Shown here in pieces: positions 56,838 to 64,000 of a stretch of 64,000 nt of DNA (within the stretch, counting starts at the first letter, position 1; each line of letters opens with the position of its first letter). The DNA is from Methylobacterium amylolyticum (lineage in GTDB: Bacteria > Pseudomonadota > Alphaproteobacteria > Rhizobiales > Beijerinckiaceae), in the NCBI RefSeq assembly GCF_030700245.1, contig NZ_JAUYZI010000008.1:87386-151385 (forward strand), given 5' to 3'. Both the position numbers and the translations under genes were made by a program. The notes below the pieces were generated by a model that did not search any database, was not told where the DNA came from, and was given only the letters and a program-made list of their open reading frames with translations.

Positions 56838-58574
56838 ATGCCCCCGGAACTGACGGTCTCGATCGGCCAGCACAGCGAGCGGGGCCGCAAGGACGCGAAC
56901 CAGGATTTCCACGGCGCCCTCGTCCCGCGGCAACCCGCCCTCGGGCTCAAGGGCGTCGCGGTCGCGCTCGCCGACGGCATCAGCAGCAGCGCGGTCGGCG
57001 CGGTCGCCAGCGAGACCGCCGTCAAGAGCTTCCTGACCGACTACTACGCCACCCCCGACACGTGGTCGGTGAAGACGGCGGCGCAGCGCGTCGTCGCGGC
57101 CACCAATTCCTGGCTCCACGCCCAGACCCGCGGCGGTCCCGACCCGCACGACGGCGACCGGGGCTACGTCACCACCTTCAGCGCGCTGGTGCTGCGCTCG
57201 CGCACGGCCCACGTCTTCCACGTCGGCGACACCCGGGTCTGCCGCGTCTCCGGCCGGTCGCTGGAACGGCTGACCGAGGACCACCGGGTCGTCGTCTCCG
57301 CGCACGAATCGTATCTCGGCCGGGCGCTCGGCGCGACCGCCCGCGTCGAGATCGACCACTGCGCCGTGCCGGCGGAGGTCGGCGACACCTTCGTCCTGAC
57401 CAGCGACGGCGTCCACGAGCACGTCCGCCCGCGGGAGATCGCGGCGGAGATCGCCGCCGCCGACGACCTCGCGGATGCCGCGCGGGCGATCGTCGACCGC
57501 GCCTACGCGGCGGGCAGTCCCGACAATCTCACGGTGCAGATCGTGCGCGTCGACGCGCTGCCCGACGGGGATCCGACGGAACAGCTCGGCCGGTTCGCCG
57601 ACCTGCCGCCCGCGCCCCCGCTCGACCCGCCGACGGCCTTCGACGGCTACCGGGTGCTGCGGCCCCTCCACGTCGGCGGGCGCGGGCGCGTCTACCTCGC
57701 CACCGACGGCGCGGACGGGCCGGCGGTGGCCCTCAAGGTGCCGGCGCCCGACCTGTGCCACGACCCGGTCTACCTCCAGCACTTCATGATGGAGGAGTGG
57801 ATCGCCCGGCGGATCGACAGCCCCTACGTGCTGAAGGCCCACCCGCAGGCGCGCCCGCGCAGCCACCTCTACACGGTCATGCGCTACGTCGAGGGCCGGA
57901 CGCTGACGCAGTGGATGACCGATCGCCGGGCGCCGGACCTCGAGACCGTGCGCGGGATCGTCGAGCAGATCGCCCGGGGGGCGCAGGCCTTCCACCGCCG
58001 GGAGATGATCCACCGCGACCTGCGGCCGGACAACGTGCTGATCGACGCCTCCGGCACCGTGACGCTGATCGATTTCGGCGCGACCCGGGTCGCGGGCGTG
58101 GCCGAGGACGAGGCCGGCCCCGACGACGGCGCGGTGCACGGCGCCCTGCAATACACCGCGCCGGAATGCTTCCTGGGCTACGCTGCGACGCCGGCCTCGG
58201 ACGTGTTCTCAGTGGGCGTCATCGCCTACCAGATGCTGGTCGGGCGGCTGCCTTACGGGGGCGAGGCCGCGCGGGCGCGCACCCGGGCAGGCCAGCGCAG
58301 GCTCCGCTACGTCTCGGCCCTGCACGCCCGGCCGCTGCTGCCGGCCTGGGTCGACGGGGCGCTGCGGCGGGCGGTGCATCCCGACCCCGCCAAGCGCTAC
58401 CCCGTCCTCTCGGAATTCGTCCACGACCTGCGCCACCCGAACCCGGCCTTCACCGACGCGCGCCGGGCGCCGCTGCTGGAGCGCAACCCGCTGCTGTTCT
58501 GGCAGGGCCTGTCGCTGCTGCTCGGGATCGCGGTCGCGGTGCTGCTGGCGCTCCTCGTCACCCGCGGCCGGTGA
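56838..58574 (+). CDS. Fused PP2C phosphatase and Ser/Thr protein kinase, membrane-anchored
   Basis: The 578-residue protein has an N-terminal PP2C-like domain (about residues 1-235) with GRKDANQDFHGALV, VALADGISSSAVGAVASE, FHVGDTRVCRVSG and AGSPDNLTVQIVRVD. A Hanks-type kinase domain runs from about 265 to 545, with the Gly loop LHVGGRGRVYLATDG, VALKVPAPDL (ATP Lys), catalytic IHRDLRPDNVLID, IDFGATR and PASDVFSVGVIAYQMLVGRL. A C-terminal membrane helix follows (WQGLSLLLGIAVAVLLALLV). It lies 158 bases after the FNT channel, a pairing I recall from nitrate/nitrite assimilation genes in other proteobacteria, so it may control uptake. Confidence 0.92.
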   Translation: MPPELTVSIGQHSERGRKDANQDFHGALVPRQPALGLKGVAVALADGISSSAVGAVASETAVKSFLTDYYATPDTWSVKTAAQRVVAATNSWLHAQTRGGPDPHDGDRGYVTTFSALVLRSRTAHVFHVGDTRVCRVSGRSLERLTEDHRVVVSAHESYLGRALGATARVEIDHCAVPAEVGDTFVLTSDGVHEHVRPREIAAEIAAADDLADAARAIVDRAYAAGSPDNLTVQIVRVDALPDGDPTEQLGRFADLPPAPPLDPPTAFDGYRVLRPLHVGGRGRVYLATDGADGPAVALKVPAPDLCHDPVYLQHFMMEEWIARRIDSPYVLKAHPQARPRSHLYTVMRYVEGRTLTQWMTDRRAPDLETVRGIVEQIARGAQAFHRREMIHRDLRPDNVLIDASGTVTLIDFGATRVAGVAEDEAGPDDGAVHGALQYTAPECFLGYAATPASDVFSVGVIAYQMLVGRLPYGGEAARARTRAGQRRLRYVSALHARPLLPAWVDGALRRAVHPDPAKRYPVLSEFVHDLRHPNPAFTDARRAPLLERNPLLFWQGLSLLLGIAVAVLLALLVTRGR

Positions 58575-58584
58575 CGCGGCGCCG

Positions 58585-59301
58585 TCACCGGCCCTGGTCG
58601 AACAGGGCGAGCCGGATCGCGTCCTCCACCAGCCGCACCTCCACCGCCTGGCCGCGGAAGGCCGGGTCGAGGTCGTCGGCCGCGCGGTAGAGACCGTCGA
58701 TCGCCACCAGTTCCGGCTCGAACCGGCGGCACCAGATCCGCGCCGCCGGGTTGCCGGCCGCCCCCGCCACCGCCCGGCCGCGCAGGGTGCCGTAGACGTG
58801 GATCGAGCCGCCCGCGATCACCTCCGAGCCGGAGGCGACGGCGCCGAGCACGGTCACGTCGCCTTCGAGGTGCAGGATCGTCTGGCCCGAGCGCACCGGC
58901 GCGTCGAGGATCAGCGAGCGGGTCGGCGCCTCCTTGGGCAGCGGCTCGGGCTCCGCCTCGCCGGGGGTCGCGATCTCCCCCGCCGGGCGCCCGCCGGACA
59001 GGGCCGGCGGCAGGCCGGGGGCGAGGATCGCGGGCGGCGCGCCCTCGATCCCGAGGACGGTGATGGCGCGGGCGGCGAGCTCGGCGAGCAGGCCGTCGAG
59101 ATCCTCGCGCGTCACGCTGAGCCCGGTGAGGTCGAGGATCACCGGGCGGCCGGAGAAGAACGCCGGCGCCCGCCGGCCCAGGGCGTCGAGGTCGCCGAGC
59201 CACTCGGCCACCGGCGGGACCGGCGCGAGCACGGTCGCCATGAAGGAGCGGCCGCGGAAGCGGATCGGCGGGCGGGCCGGCTCGGGTCTCGGCTGGGTCA
59301 C
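58585..59301 (-). CDS. Second MinC-like protein
   Basis: The 238-residue protein mirrors MinC: N-terminal IRFRGRSFMATVLAPVPPVA, GRPVILDLTGLSVTRED and VLGIEGAPP. The beta-helix domain is complete: VRSGQTILHLEGDVTVLGAV, ASGSEVIAGGSIHVYGTLRG, ARIWCRRFEPELVAIDGLYR and VRLVEDAIRLALFDQGR. It is roughly half identical to the MinC encoded at 54804 by eye. It has no MinD or MinE next to it. The start is a GTG at 59301 with GAAGAAG upstream. It lies divergent from addA. Confidence 0.85.
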   Translation of the reverse strand: MTQPRPEPARPPIRFRGRSFMATVLAPVPPVAEWLGDLDALGRRAPAFFSGRPVILDLTGLSVTREDLDGLLAELAARAITVLGIEGAPPAILAPGLPPALSGGRPAGEIATPGEAEPEPLPKEAPTRSLILDAPVRSGQTILHLEGDVTVLGAVASGSEVIAGGSIHVYGTLRGRAVAGAAGNPAARIWCRRFEPELVAIDGLYRAADDLDPAFRGQAVEVRLVEDAIRLALFDQGR

Positions 59302-59448
59302 GGCTTCTTCGGATCTCGGGACGCGTCTCCCTCCATGCGGCGGACGCGCGCCCGGGGCAATCCCGCCCTTGACCGGGCGCGGCACCTTGGCCGGGCGCTC
59401 CCCGCCGAACTGCGGTAAGACGGGGCCTGCCGCAACCGGGACGATCCG

Positions 59449-62400
59449 TTGAGCGCCGTAACCGTCGAGATCCCAAAAACATTCGTCGTCGACGCGCTGA
59501 CGCAGGAGAACCAGCGGCGCGCCGCGGACCCGTGCGCCTCGGCCTGGGTCTCGGCCAATGCGGGGGCCGGCAAGACCAAGGTGCTCACCGACCGGGTGGT
59601 GCGGCTGCTGCTCGACGGCGCGCCGCCGGGGCGGATCCTCTGCCTGACCTTCACCAAGGCGGCGGCGGCCAACATGGCGAACCGCGTGTTCCAGCGGCTG
59701 GGGCGCTGGGTGACGCTCGACGACGCGGCGCTCGCCGACGAGCTCATGGAGCTCACGGGCGTTCGCGCGGGCCACGAACGCCTGCGCACGGCCCGCCGCC
59801 TGTTCGCCCGCGCGGTGGAGACCCCGGGGGGTCTGAAGATCGAGACCCTGCATGCCCTGTGCGAGCGGCTGCTGCACATGTTCCCGTTCGAGGCGAACGT
59901 GCCGGCCCGGTTCGTGGTGCTCGACGAGACGCAGGCCCGGGAGATCTTCGAGATCGAGACCGCCAACGTGCTGGCGGACGCGGTGGAGGGCGACACGCCG
60001 CTCGCGCAGGCGCTGGCGCAGGTGACCCCCGAGGCGACCGGCGACCCCCTGCGCGCGGCGATCCGCGCGGCGATGCGCGCCCGCCCGCTGATCGGCGACC
60101 CCGCGGGTCTGGAGACGGCCTTCGCGCGGCTGCACGGGGCGCTCGGCCTCGCGGCGGGGGAGACCGCCGAGACGATCGAGGCGGCGATCCTCGACGGCGG
60201 TCCGGGCGGCGTCCCGGAGGACCGGCCGGCGCTGGTCGCGGCGCTGCGGACGGGCAAGGCCACCGACGAGGCCCTGGCCGAGGGCCTGGAGGCGGCCTGG
60301 GCGGCGCACGGCACGGGGGATGCCCTCGACCTCTACCGGGGCGTGTTCTTCACCGCCGAGGACAAGCCGAAGGCCGATCGCAGCCTCGGCACCAAGGCCG
60401 TGCCGGAGGGCGTCCGCGAGGGGCTGATCGCCGAGCGCGACCGGCTGGTGCCCCTGGTCGACCGACTGCGCGCCGCCCGGGCGCATGCCCGGACCCAAGC
60501 CCTTTTCCGCGTCGCCGCCGAGATCCACCGCCGGGTCGAGGCGCAGAAGGCGCGCCTCGGGGCGCTCGATTTCGACGACCTGATCCGCAAGGCCCTCGAC
60601 CTGCTGTCGCGGGTGGGCGCGGGCTGGGTGCTGTACAAGCTCGACCGCGGCATCGACCATGTGCTGGTCGACGAGGCGCAGGACACCAACCCCGAGCAGT
60701 GGGCGATCCTGCGGGCGATCACCCAGGAATTCGCCGCCGGCGAAGGCGCGCGGGACGGCAACCGCACCCGCTTCGCGGTGGGCGACCCGAAGCAGTCGAT
60801 CTACGGCTTCCAGGGGGCCGAGCCGCGCGAGTTCGCCCTGACCCGGGCCGCGTGGATCGCCGAGTCGCGCGCCGCCGGCCTCGCCTTCGCCGACGTGCCG
60901 CTCACCCTCTCCTTCCGCTCGACCTCCCTGGTGCTGCGGGCGGTGGACGCGGTGTTCGCGCTGGACGCGCACAACGACGGCCTGAGCTTCGAGGACGCGG
61001 TGCGCGCCACCGTCCACGCCAGCGCCCGGCCGGAGGCGCCCGGCGCGGTCGAGCTGTGGGACATCGCCGAGCCGGAGCCCGCCCCCGAGCCCGAGGCCTG
61101 GACCGCGCCGGTCGACGCTCCCGAGGCGAGCGCCCCGGCGATCCGCACCGCCCGGCGGGTGGCGGGGGCGGTGCGCGCCTGGACGACCCGGGGCGACGCC
61201 ACCGGCCGGGTCTGGCGCCCCGGCGACGTGCTGATCCTCGTGCGCAAGCGGGGGCCGGCCTTCGAGGAGGTGATCCGGGCGCTGAAGGGCTTCGGCGTGC
61301 CGGTGGCGGGCCAGGACCGCCTGGAGGTCTCGGCCCATATCGCGGTCGCCGACCTCGTCGCGGTCGGCCGGGCGGGGCTCTTGCCGGCCGATGACCTGAC
61401 GCTCGCCACCGCCCTCAAGACGCCGCTGGTCGGGCTGAGCGACGACGACCTCACCCGCATCGCCGCTCGCCGCGACCTCGCCGAGACCCTGGAGGATGCC
61501 CTGCATCGCCACGCCGAGGCCGGCGATGGGGCGGCGCTGCGCGGGCGCGAGGCCCTGCGCGGCTGGATCGCGCTCGCCGGCGCGCAGGGGCCGTTCGGCT
61601 TCTACGCGCGGCTGCTCGGCCCCGGCGGCGGCCGGGCGCGGCTGGTCGCCCGGCTCGGCGGCGAGGCCGGCGACGCCATCGATGTGTTCCTCGCCGCCGC
61701 CGCGCAGGCCGAGGCCGGCGAGGACGCCCCGTCGCTCGGCGGCTTCCTCAGCCGCTACCTCGGCGCGGAGGCCGGCCACACCGTGCGCCGCGACCTCGAA
61801 GCGGGCCGCGACGAGGTGCGGGTGATGACCGTCCACGGGGCCAAGGGCCTCGAAGCGCCGGTGGTGGTGCTCCTCGACGGCTGCGAGCCGCTCGGGCGCA
61901 ACGATCCGCCGCTGCTGCCGCTGGCGCCGGAGGCCGAGCCGCTGCCGCCGGTCTGGACCAGCGGGCGGACGCAGGATTGCGCGGCCACCGGCCTCGCCCG
62001 GGCCGGGCTGCTCGCCCGCGCCCGCCAGGAGCACAACCGCCTGCTGTACGTGGCGATGACCCGGGCCGCCGACCGCCTCGTGGTCGCGCCGTTCCGCGGC
62101 CACGAGCGCGAGAGCGAGGCCGCGTGGTGCCGGATGATCCGCGCCGGGCTCGAGGCCGCTCTGGGCACCGGCGAGGCGGTGGAGACCCCGCACGGGCCGG
62201 CGATCCTCTGGCGGGACGGGGCGGAGATCCCGACACGCCCGGAGACGGCGCGCCCCCGCCCGTCGCCGGGGGTGGAGCCCGCGTGGCTGCGCGCGCCCGC
62301 GCCGCCGGAGCCCGAGGCGGCCGTGCCGCTCGGCCCCTCCGGCCTGCTCCAGGCGGCGGACGGGATTCGCGTGCCGCCGCCGCGCCTCGCGGACGCCGCG

Positions 62401-62919
62401 GCGCGGCGGCGCGGCGTCCTCGTCCACGCCCTGCTGCAGCACCTGCCCCGGGTCGAGCCGGCCCGGCGCGAGGCGGCGGGCCTCGCCTACCTGCGGGCGC
62501 GGGCCCCCGGCCTGCCGCGGCCGGCCCTCAACGGGATCCTGCGGGCGGTGCTCGGGCTGATCCGAGAACCGGAGCTGGCGCCGCTCTTCGCGGATGGCGC
62601 CCGCGCCGAGGTGCAGCTCTCGGGGCGGGTCACGGTCGGCGGGATCGCGCGCCCGGTCCACGGCCGCATCGACCGGCTCGCGGTCGACGACCGCACGGTC
62701 CGGCTCGCCGACTTCAAGACCGGGCGACCGCCCGCCGAGGGTGCCCCCCTGCCGGAAGCCGAAGCGGCGCAGATCGCGCTCTACGCGCGGCTGCTGGCGC
62801 GGATCTACCCGGGTCGGCGGATCCTGCCGATGCTGGTCTGGACCTCGGGCCCGGTGGTCCGTGTCCTGGACGCGGGGGAGATCGACGCGGCGCTGGCTCG
62901 GGCCGGGGTGGCGGCCTGA
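59449..62919 (+). CDS. addA: Double-strand break repair helicase-nuclease AddA
   Basis: AddA with AddB processes broken DNA ends for RecA. The 1156-residue protein has UvrD-type helicase motif I in SAWVSANAGAGKTKVLTDRV (about residues 31-50), motif II LVDEAQDTNPEQW, motif III RFAVGDPKQSIYGFQGAEP and motif V/VI VMTVHGAKGLEAPVVVLLDG, LLYVAMTRAADRLVVAP. A RecB-type nuclease ends it: VHGRIDRLAVDDRTVRLADF, KTGRPP, EAAQIALYARLL. The start is a TTG at 59449 with no better option. TrxA follows, as usual in alphaproteobacteria, but addB is not upstream. Confidence 0.95.
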   Translation: MSAVTVEIPKTFVVDALTQENQRRAADPCASAWVSANAGAGKTKVLTDRVVRLLLDGAPPGRILCLTFTKAAAANMANRVFQRLGRWVTLDDAALADELMELTGVRAGHERLRTARRLFARAVETPGGLKIETLHALCERLLHMFPFEANVPARFVVLDETQAREIFEIETANVLADAVEGDTPLAQALAQVTPEATGDPLRAAIRAAMRARPLIGDPAGLETAFARLHGALGLAAGETAETIEAAILDGGPGGVPEDRPALVAALRTGKATDEALAEGLEAAWAAHGTGDALDLYRGVFFTAEDKPKADRSLGTKAVPEGVREGLIAERDRLVPLVDRLRAARAHARTQALFRVAAEIHRRVEAQKARLGALDFDDLIRKALDLLSRVGAGWVLYKLDRGIDHVLVDEAQDTNPEQWAILRAITQEFAAGEGARDGNRTRFAVGDPKQSIYGFQGAEPREFALTRAAWIAESRAAGLAFADVPLTLSFRSTSLVLRAVDAVFALDAHNDGLSFEDAVRATVHASARPEAPGAVELWDIAEPEPAPEPEAWTAPVDAPEASAPAIRTARRVAGAVRAWTTRGDATGRVWRPGDVLILVRKRGPAFEEVIRALKGFGVPVAGQDRLEVSAHIAVADLVAVGRAGLLPADDLTLATALKTPLVGLSDDDLTRIAARRDLAETLEDALHRHAEAGDGAALRGREALRGWIALAGAQGPFGFYARLLGPGGGRARLVARLGGEAGDAIDVFLAAAAQAEAGEDAPSLGGFLSRYLGAEAGHTVRRDLEAGRDEVRVMTVHGAKGLEAPVVVLLDGCEPLGRNDPPLLPLAPEAEPLPPVWTSGRTQDCAATGLARAGLLARARQEHNRLLYVAMTRAADRLVVAPFRGHERESEAAWCRMIRAGLEAALGTGEAVETPHGPAILWRDGAEIPTRPETARPRPSPGVEPAWLRAPAPPEPEAAVPLGPSGLLQAADGIRVPPPRLADAAARRRGVLVHALLQHLPRVEPARREAAGLAYLRARAPGLPRPALNGILRAVLGLIREPELAPLFADGARAEVQLSGRVTVGGIARPVHGRIDRLAVDDRTVRLADFKTGRPPAEGAPLPEAEAAQIALYARLLARIYPGRRILPMLVWTSGPVVRVLDAGEIDAALARAGVAA

Positions 62920-63090
62920 GGACGGGGACGGGAAGCGCACCGTCATGAGCGGCGCACGGCACCGTCATGCGGCCGCGGCGCGACTTCTTGACCGGGCCCC
63001 GACGCGTCTCCAATTCTGACGCGACCGGGCGTTCAGAGGCCCGCTGCCGGCCGGGACCCTCCCGGCCGGCGACTTCCGAAAGGTGTTGCG

Positions 63091-63420
63091 ATGGCGACGG
63101 TGAAGGTGACCGACGCGAGCTTCGAGCAGGACGTTCTCAAGTCCGCCGAGCCCGTGGTCGTGGATTTCTGGGCGGAGTGGTGCGGCCCCTGTCGCCAGAT
63201 CGGACCGGCGCTGGAGGAGATCGCCTCCGACCTCCAGGGCAAGGTCAAGATCGCCAAGGTGAACGTGGACGAGAACCCGGGCATCGCCTCGCAGTACGGC
63301 ATCCGCTCGATCCCGACCCTGCTGCTGTTCAAGAACGGCGAGCGGGTGGATCAGAAGGTCGGCGCGGCGCCGAAGGGCGACCTGTCCCGCTGGATCAGCG
63401 CCCAGACGGCGAGCGCCTGA
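63091..63420 (+). CDS. trxA: Thioredoxin
   Basis: The 109-residue protein is a classical thioredoxin that reduces cytoplasmic disulfides. It has [20 protein letters not shown] with the WCGPC redox site at about residues 31-35, [20 protein letters not shown] with the cis-Pro, and [28 protein letters not shown] precedes the ATG. It follows addA by 171 bases on the same strand, the arrangement usual in alphaproteobacteria. Confidence 0.97.
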   Translation: MATVKVTDASFEQDVLKSAEPVVVDFWAEWCGPCRQIGPALEEIASDLQGKVKIAKVNVDENPGIASQYGIRSIPTLLLFKNGERVDQKVGAAPKGDLSRWISAQTASA

Positions 63421-63582
63421 CCCGACCTCCGAGGACGGTGGCCCGCCGACGCGACCGGGCTGCCGTTCCCCGCGCGAGCGCTCTGCTTTGCATCGCCTTT
63501 TCCGAAAGCCGGTGACCCCCTTTCGGGACGATGCTCCTGACGCATCGAGATCGCCGCGCGGTCCGCCTCGGCGGCGAAATGA

Positions 63583-63612
63583 AGAAAGCCCGGCCGCGAG
63601 GCCGGGCTTTCT
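63583..63612. terminator. Bidirectional terminator between trxA and the porin gene
   Basis: A 13-bp stem (63583-63595 with 63600-63612) with a GCGA tetraloop has AAA on one side and TTT on the other. The sequence is GAAAGCCCGGCC-loop-GGCCGGGCTTTC. It can terminate transcription from trxA on the plus strand and from the porin gene on the minus strand. Confidence 0.85.
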
Positions 63613-63639
63613 CGGTTTCGAAACCCGTCGGTTCTATAA

Positions 63640-63665
63640 GGATCCCGGGATCGAGCCCGGGATCC
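63640..63665 (-). terminator. 10-bp hairpin directly after the porin stop
   Basis: GGATCCCGGG (63640-63649) and CCCGGGATCC (63656-63665) form a perfect stem with a six-base loop, 11 bases after the stop of the minus-strand porin gene. It may stabilise the abundant porin mRNA or assist the terminator further down. Confidence 0.5.
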
Positions 63666-63675
63666 GAAGCGCGGC

Positions 63676-64000
63676 TCAGTACGAGCCGAACTTGTAGTTC
63701 AGGCCGGCGCGGACGACGGCGAAGTCGTTGGTGTTCCGGCCGGCACCGGCCAGCGAGTAGACCGGCAGGAAGCCGACGTTGGAGGCGGCGGCGCCGACCA
63801 GCGGCAGGCCGGTGCGGTTGCGGTCGAGGCTGACGTACAGGCCTTCGACCTTCACGGTGACGGCCGACGACTTGAAGAAGTTCAGGAAGGAGTCGGTGGG
63901 CAGGGCGTACTCGACGCCGCCGCCGACGGTCCAGCCGGTCTTGAAGTCGTCGCGGCGGCCGGCGAAGTTCTGGAAGCCGATGCGGGCGCCGGCATCCGTG
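63676..64000 (-). CDS. Outer-membrane beta-barrel protein, Omp25-like porin family (C-terminal part)
   Basis: The gene runs off the window, so only the last 107 residues are seen. They alternate as beta strands: RIGFQNFAGRRDDFKTGWTV, GGGVEYALPTDSFLNFFKSS, VTVKVEGLYVSLDRNRTG, and end FAVVRAGLNYKFGSY. The GWTVGGGVEYAL strand and the C-terminal LNYKFG with aromatic end are typical of the Omp25/RopB-type barrels of Hyphomicrobiales. A stem-loop and terminator lie just after the stop. It should be an abundant outer-membrane protein. Confidence 0.85.
   Translation of the reverse strand, partial: TDAGARIGFQNFAGRRDDFKTGWTVGGGVEYALPTDSFLNFFKSSAVTVKVEGLYVSLDRNRTGLPLVGAAASNVGFLPVYSLAGAGRNTNDFAVVRAGLNYKFGSY

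Noticed and set aside
59302..62946. Very long minus-strand frame opposite addA, in frame with the minC paralogue
   Set aside because: Low-complexity Arg/Gly/Val-rich shadow of addA. Only the last 238 residues, from GTG 59301, are real protein.
63640..63665. tRNA T-arm-like sequence next to the porin gene
   Set aside because: Only a simple 10-bp hairpin. No cloverleaf can be drawn with flanking sequence, so it is treated as a transcript-end hairpin.

Overview
The window is a GC-rich (roughly 70 percent) alphaproteobacterial chromosome segment, most likely from Methylobacterium/Methylorubrum or a close relative in the Hyphomicrobiales. This rests on a CheL-type rod-binding protein, a MucR/Ros regulator, a GcrA cell-cycle regulator, a minCDE operon, an addA-trxA pair, an Omp25-like porin and the GC-rich dispersed palindromes. 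It is read as ordinary chromosome: I see no insertion sequence, prophage, CRISPR array, rRNA or tRNA gene.

Layout. 1-8.6 kb is flagellar: flgI, cheL and a FlgN-like gene on the plus strand and flgE-flgK-flgL on the minus strand. Two excellent sigma-54 (-24/-12) promoters face flgI and flgE. 8.7-9.7 kb is a two-gene blue-light module (BLUF protein plus CheY-like regulator). 9.7-17.1 kb holds housekeeping and membrane genes (a DUF2189 protein, prfC, a threonine aldolase, rpsU, terB-lrgA-lrgB, an FAD oxidoreductase). 17.4-27.1 kb holds a MucR protein lacking zinc ligands, a large GH63-type glucosidase, a diguanylate cyclase, a soluble double-PAS chemoreceptor, slyX, a succinate-semialdehyde dehydrogenase, a class II glutamine amidotransferase and a response regulator.

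27.1-35.9 kb is the most interesting part. A ThDP enzyme and a flavin reductase lead into a compact carrier-protein locus: one acyl carrier protein on the minus strand, then a divergent six-gene operon for an acyl-CoA-dehydrogenase-like flavoprotein, a tRNA-independent amino acid:[carrier protein] ligase derived from a class II aminoacyl-tRNA synthetase, an alpha/beta hydrolase, a second carrier protein, an ANL acyl-activating enzyme and an SDR ketoreductase. It looks like a small dissociated pathway that loads an amino acid on a carrier, modifies it, joins or reduces it and releases it. The product cannot be told from sequence.

35.9-49 kb carries a lytic transglycosylase, an M20 amidohydrolase, an SRPBCC protein, pyruvate kinase, two possible micro-proteins, a patatin-like lipoprotein, gcrA, a TAXI binding protein, cysK, a coupled trio of very hydrophilic small proteins and typA. 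49-64 kb has an ABC-exporter-like protein whose ATPase motifs are destroyed, a cytochrome P450, minCDE, a formate/nitrite-type channel followed by a fused PP2C phosphatase/protein kinase, a second MinC paralogue, addA without a neighbouring addB, trxA, and the C-terminal end of an outer-membrane beta-barrel protein that runs off the window.
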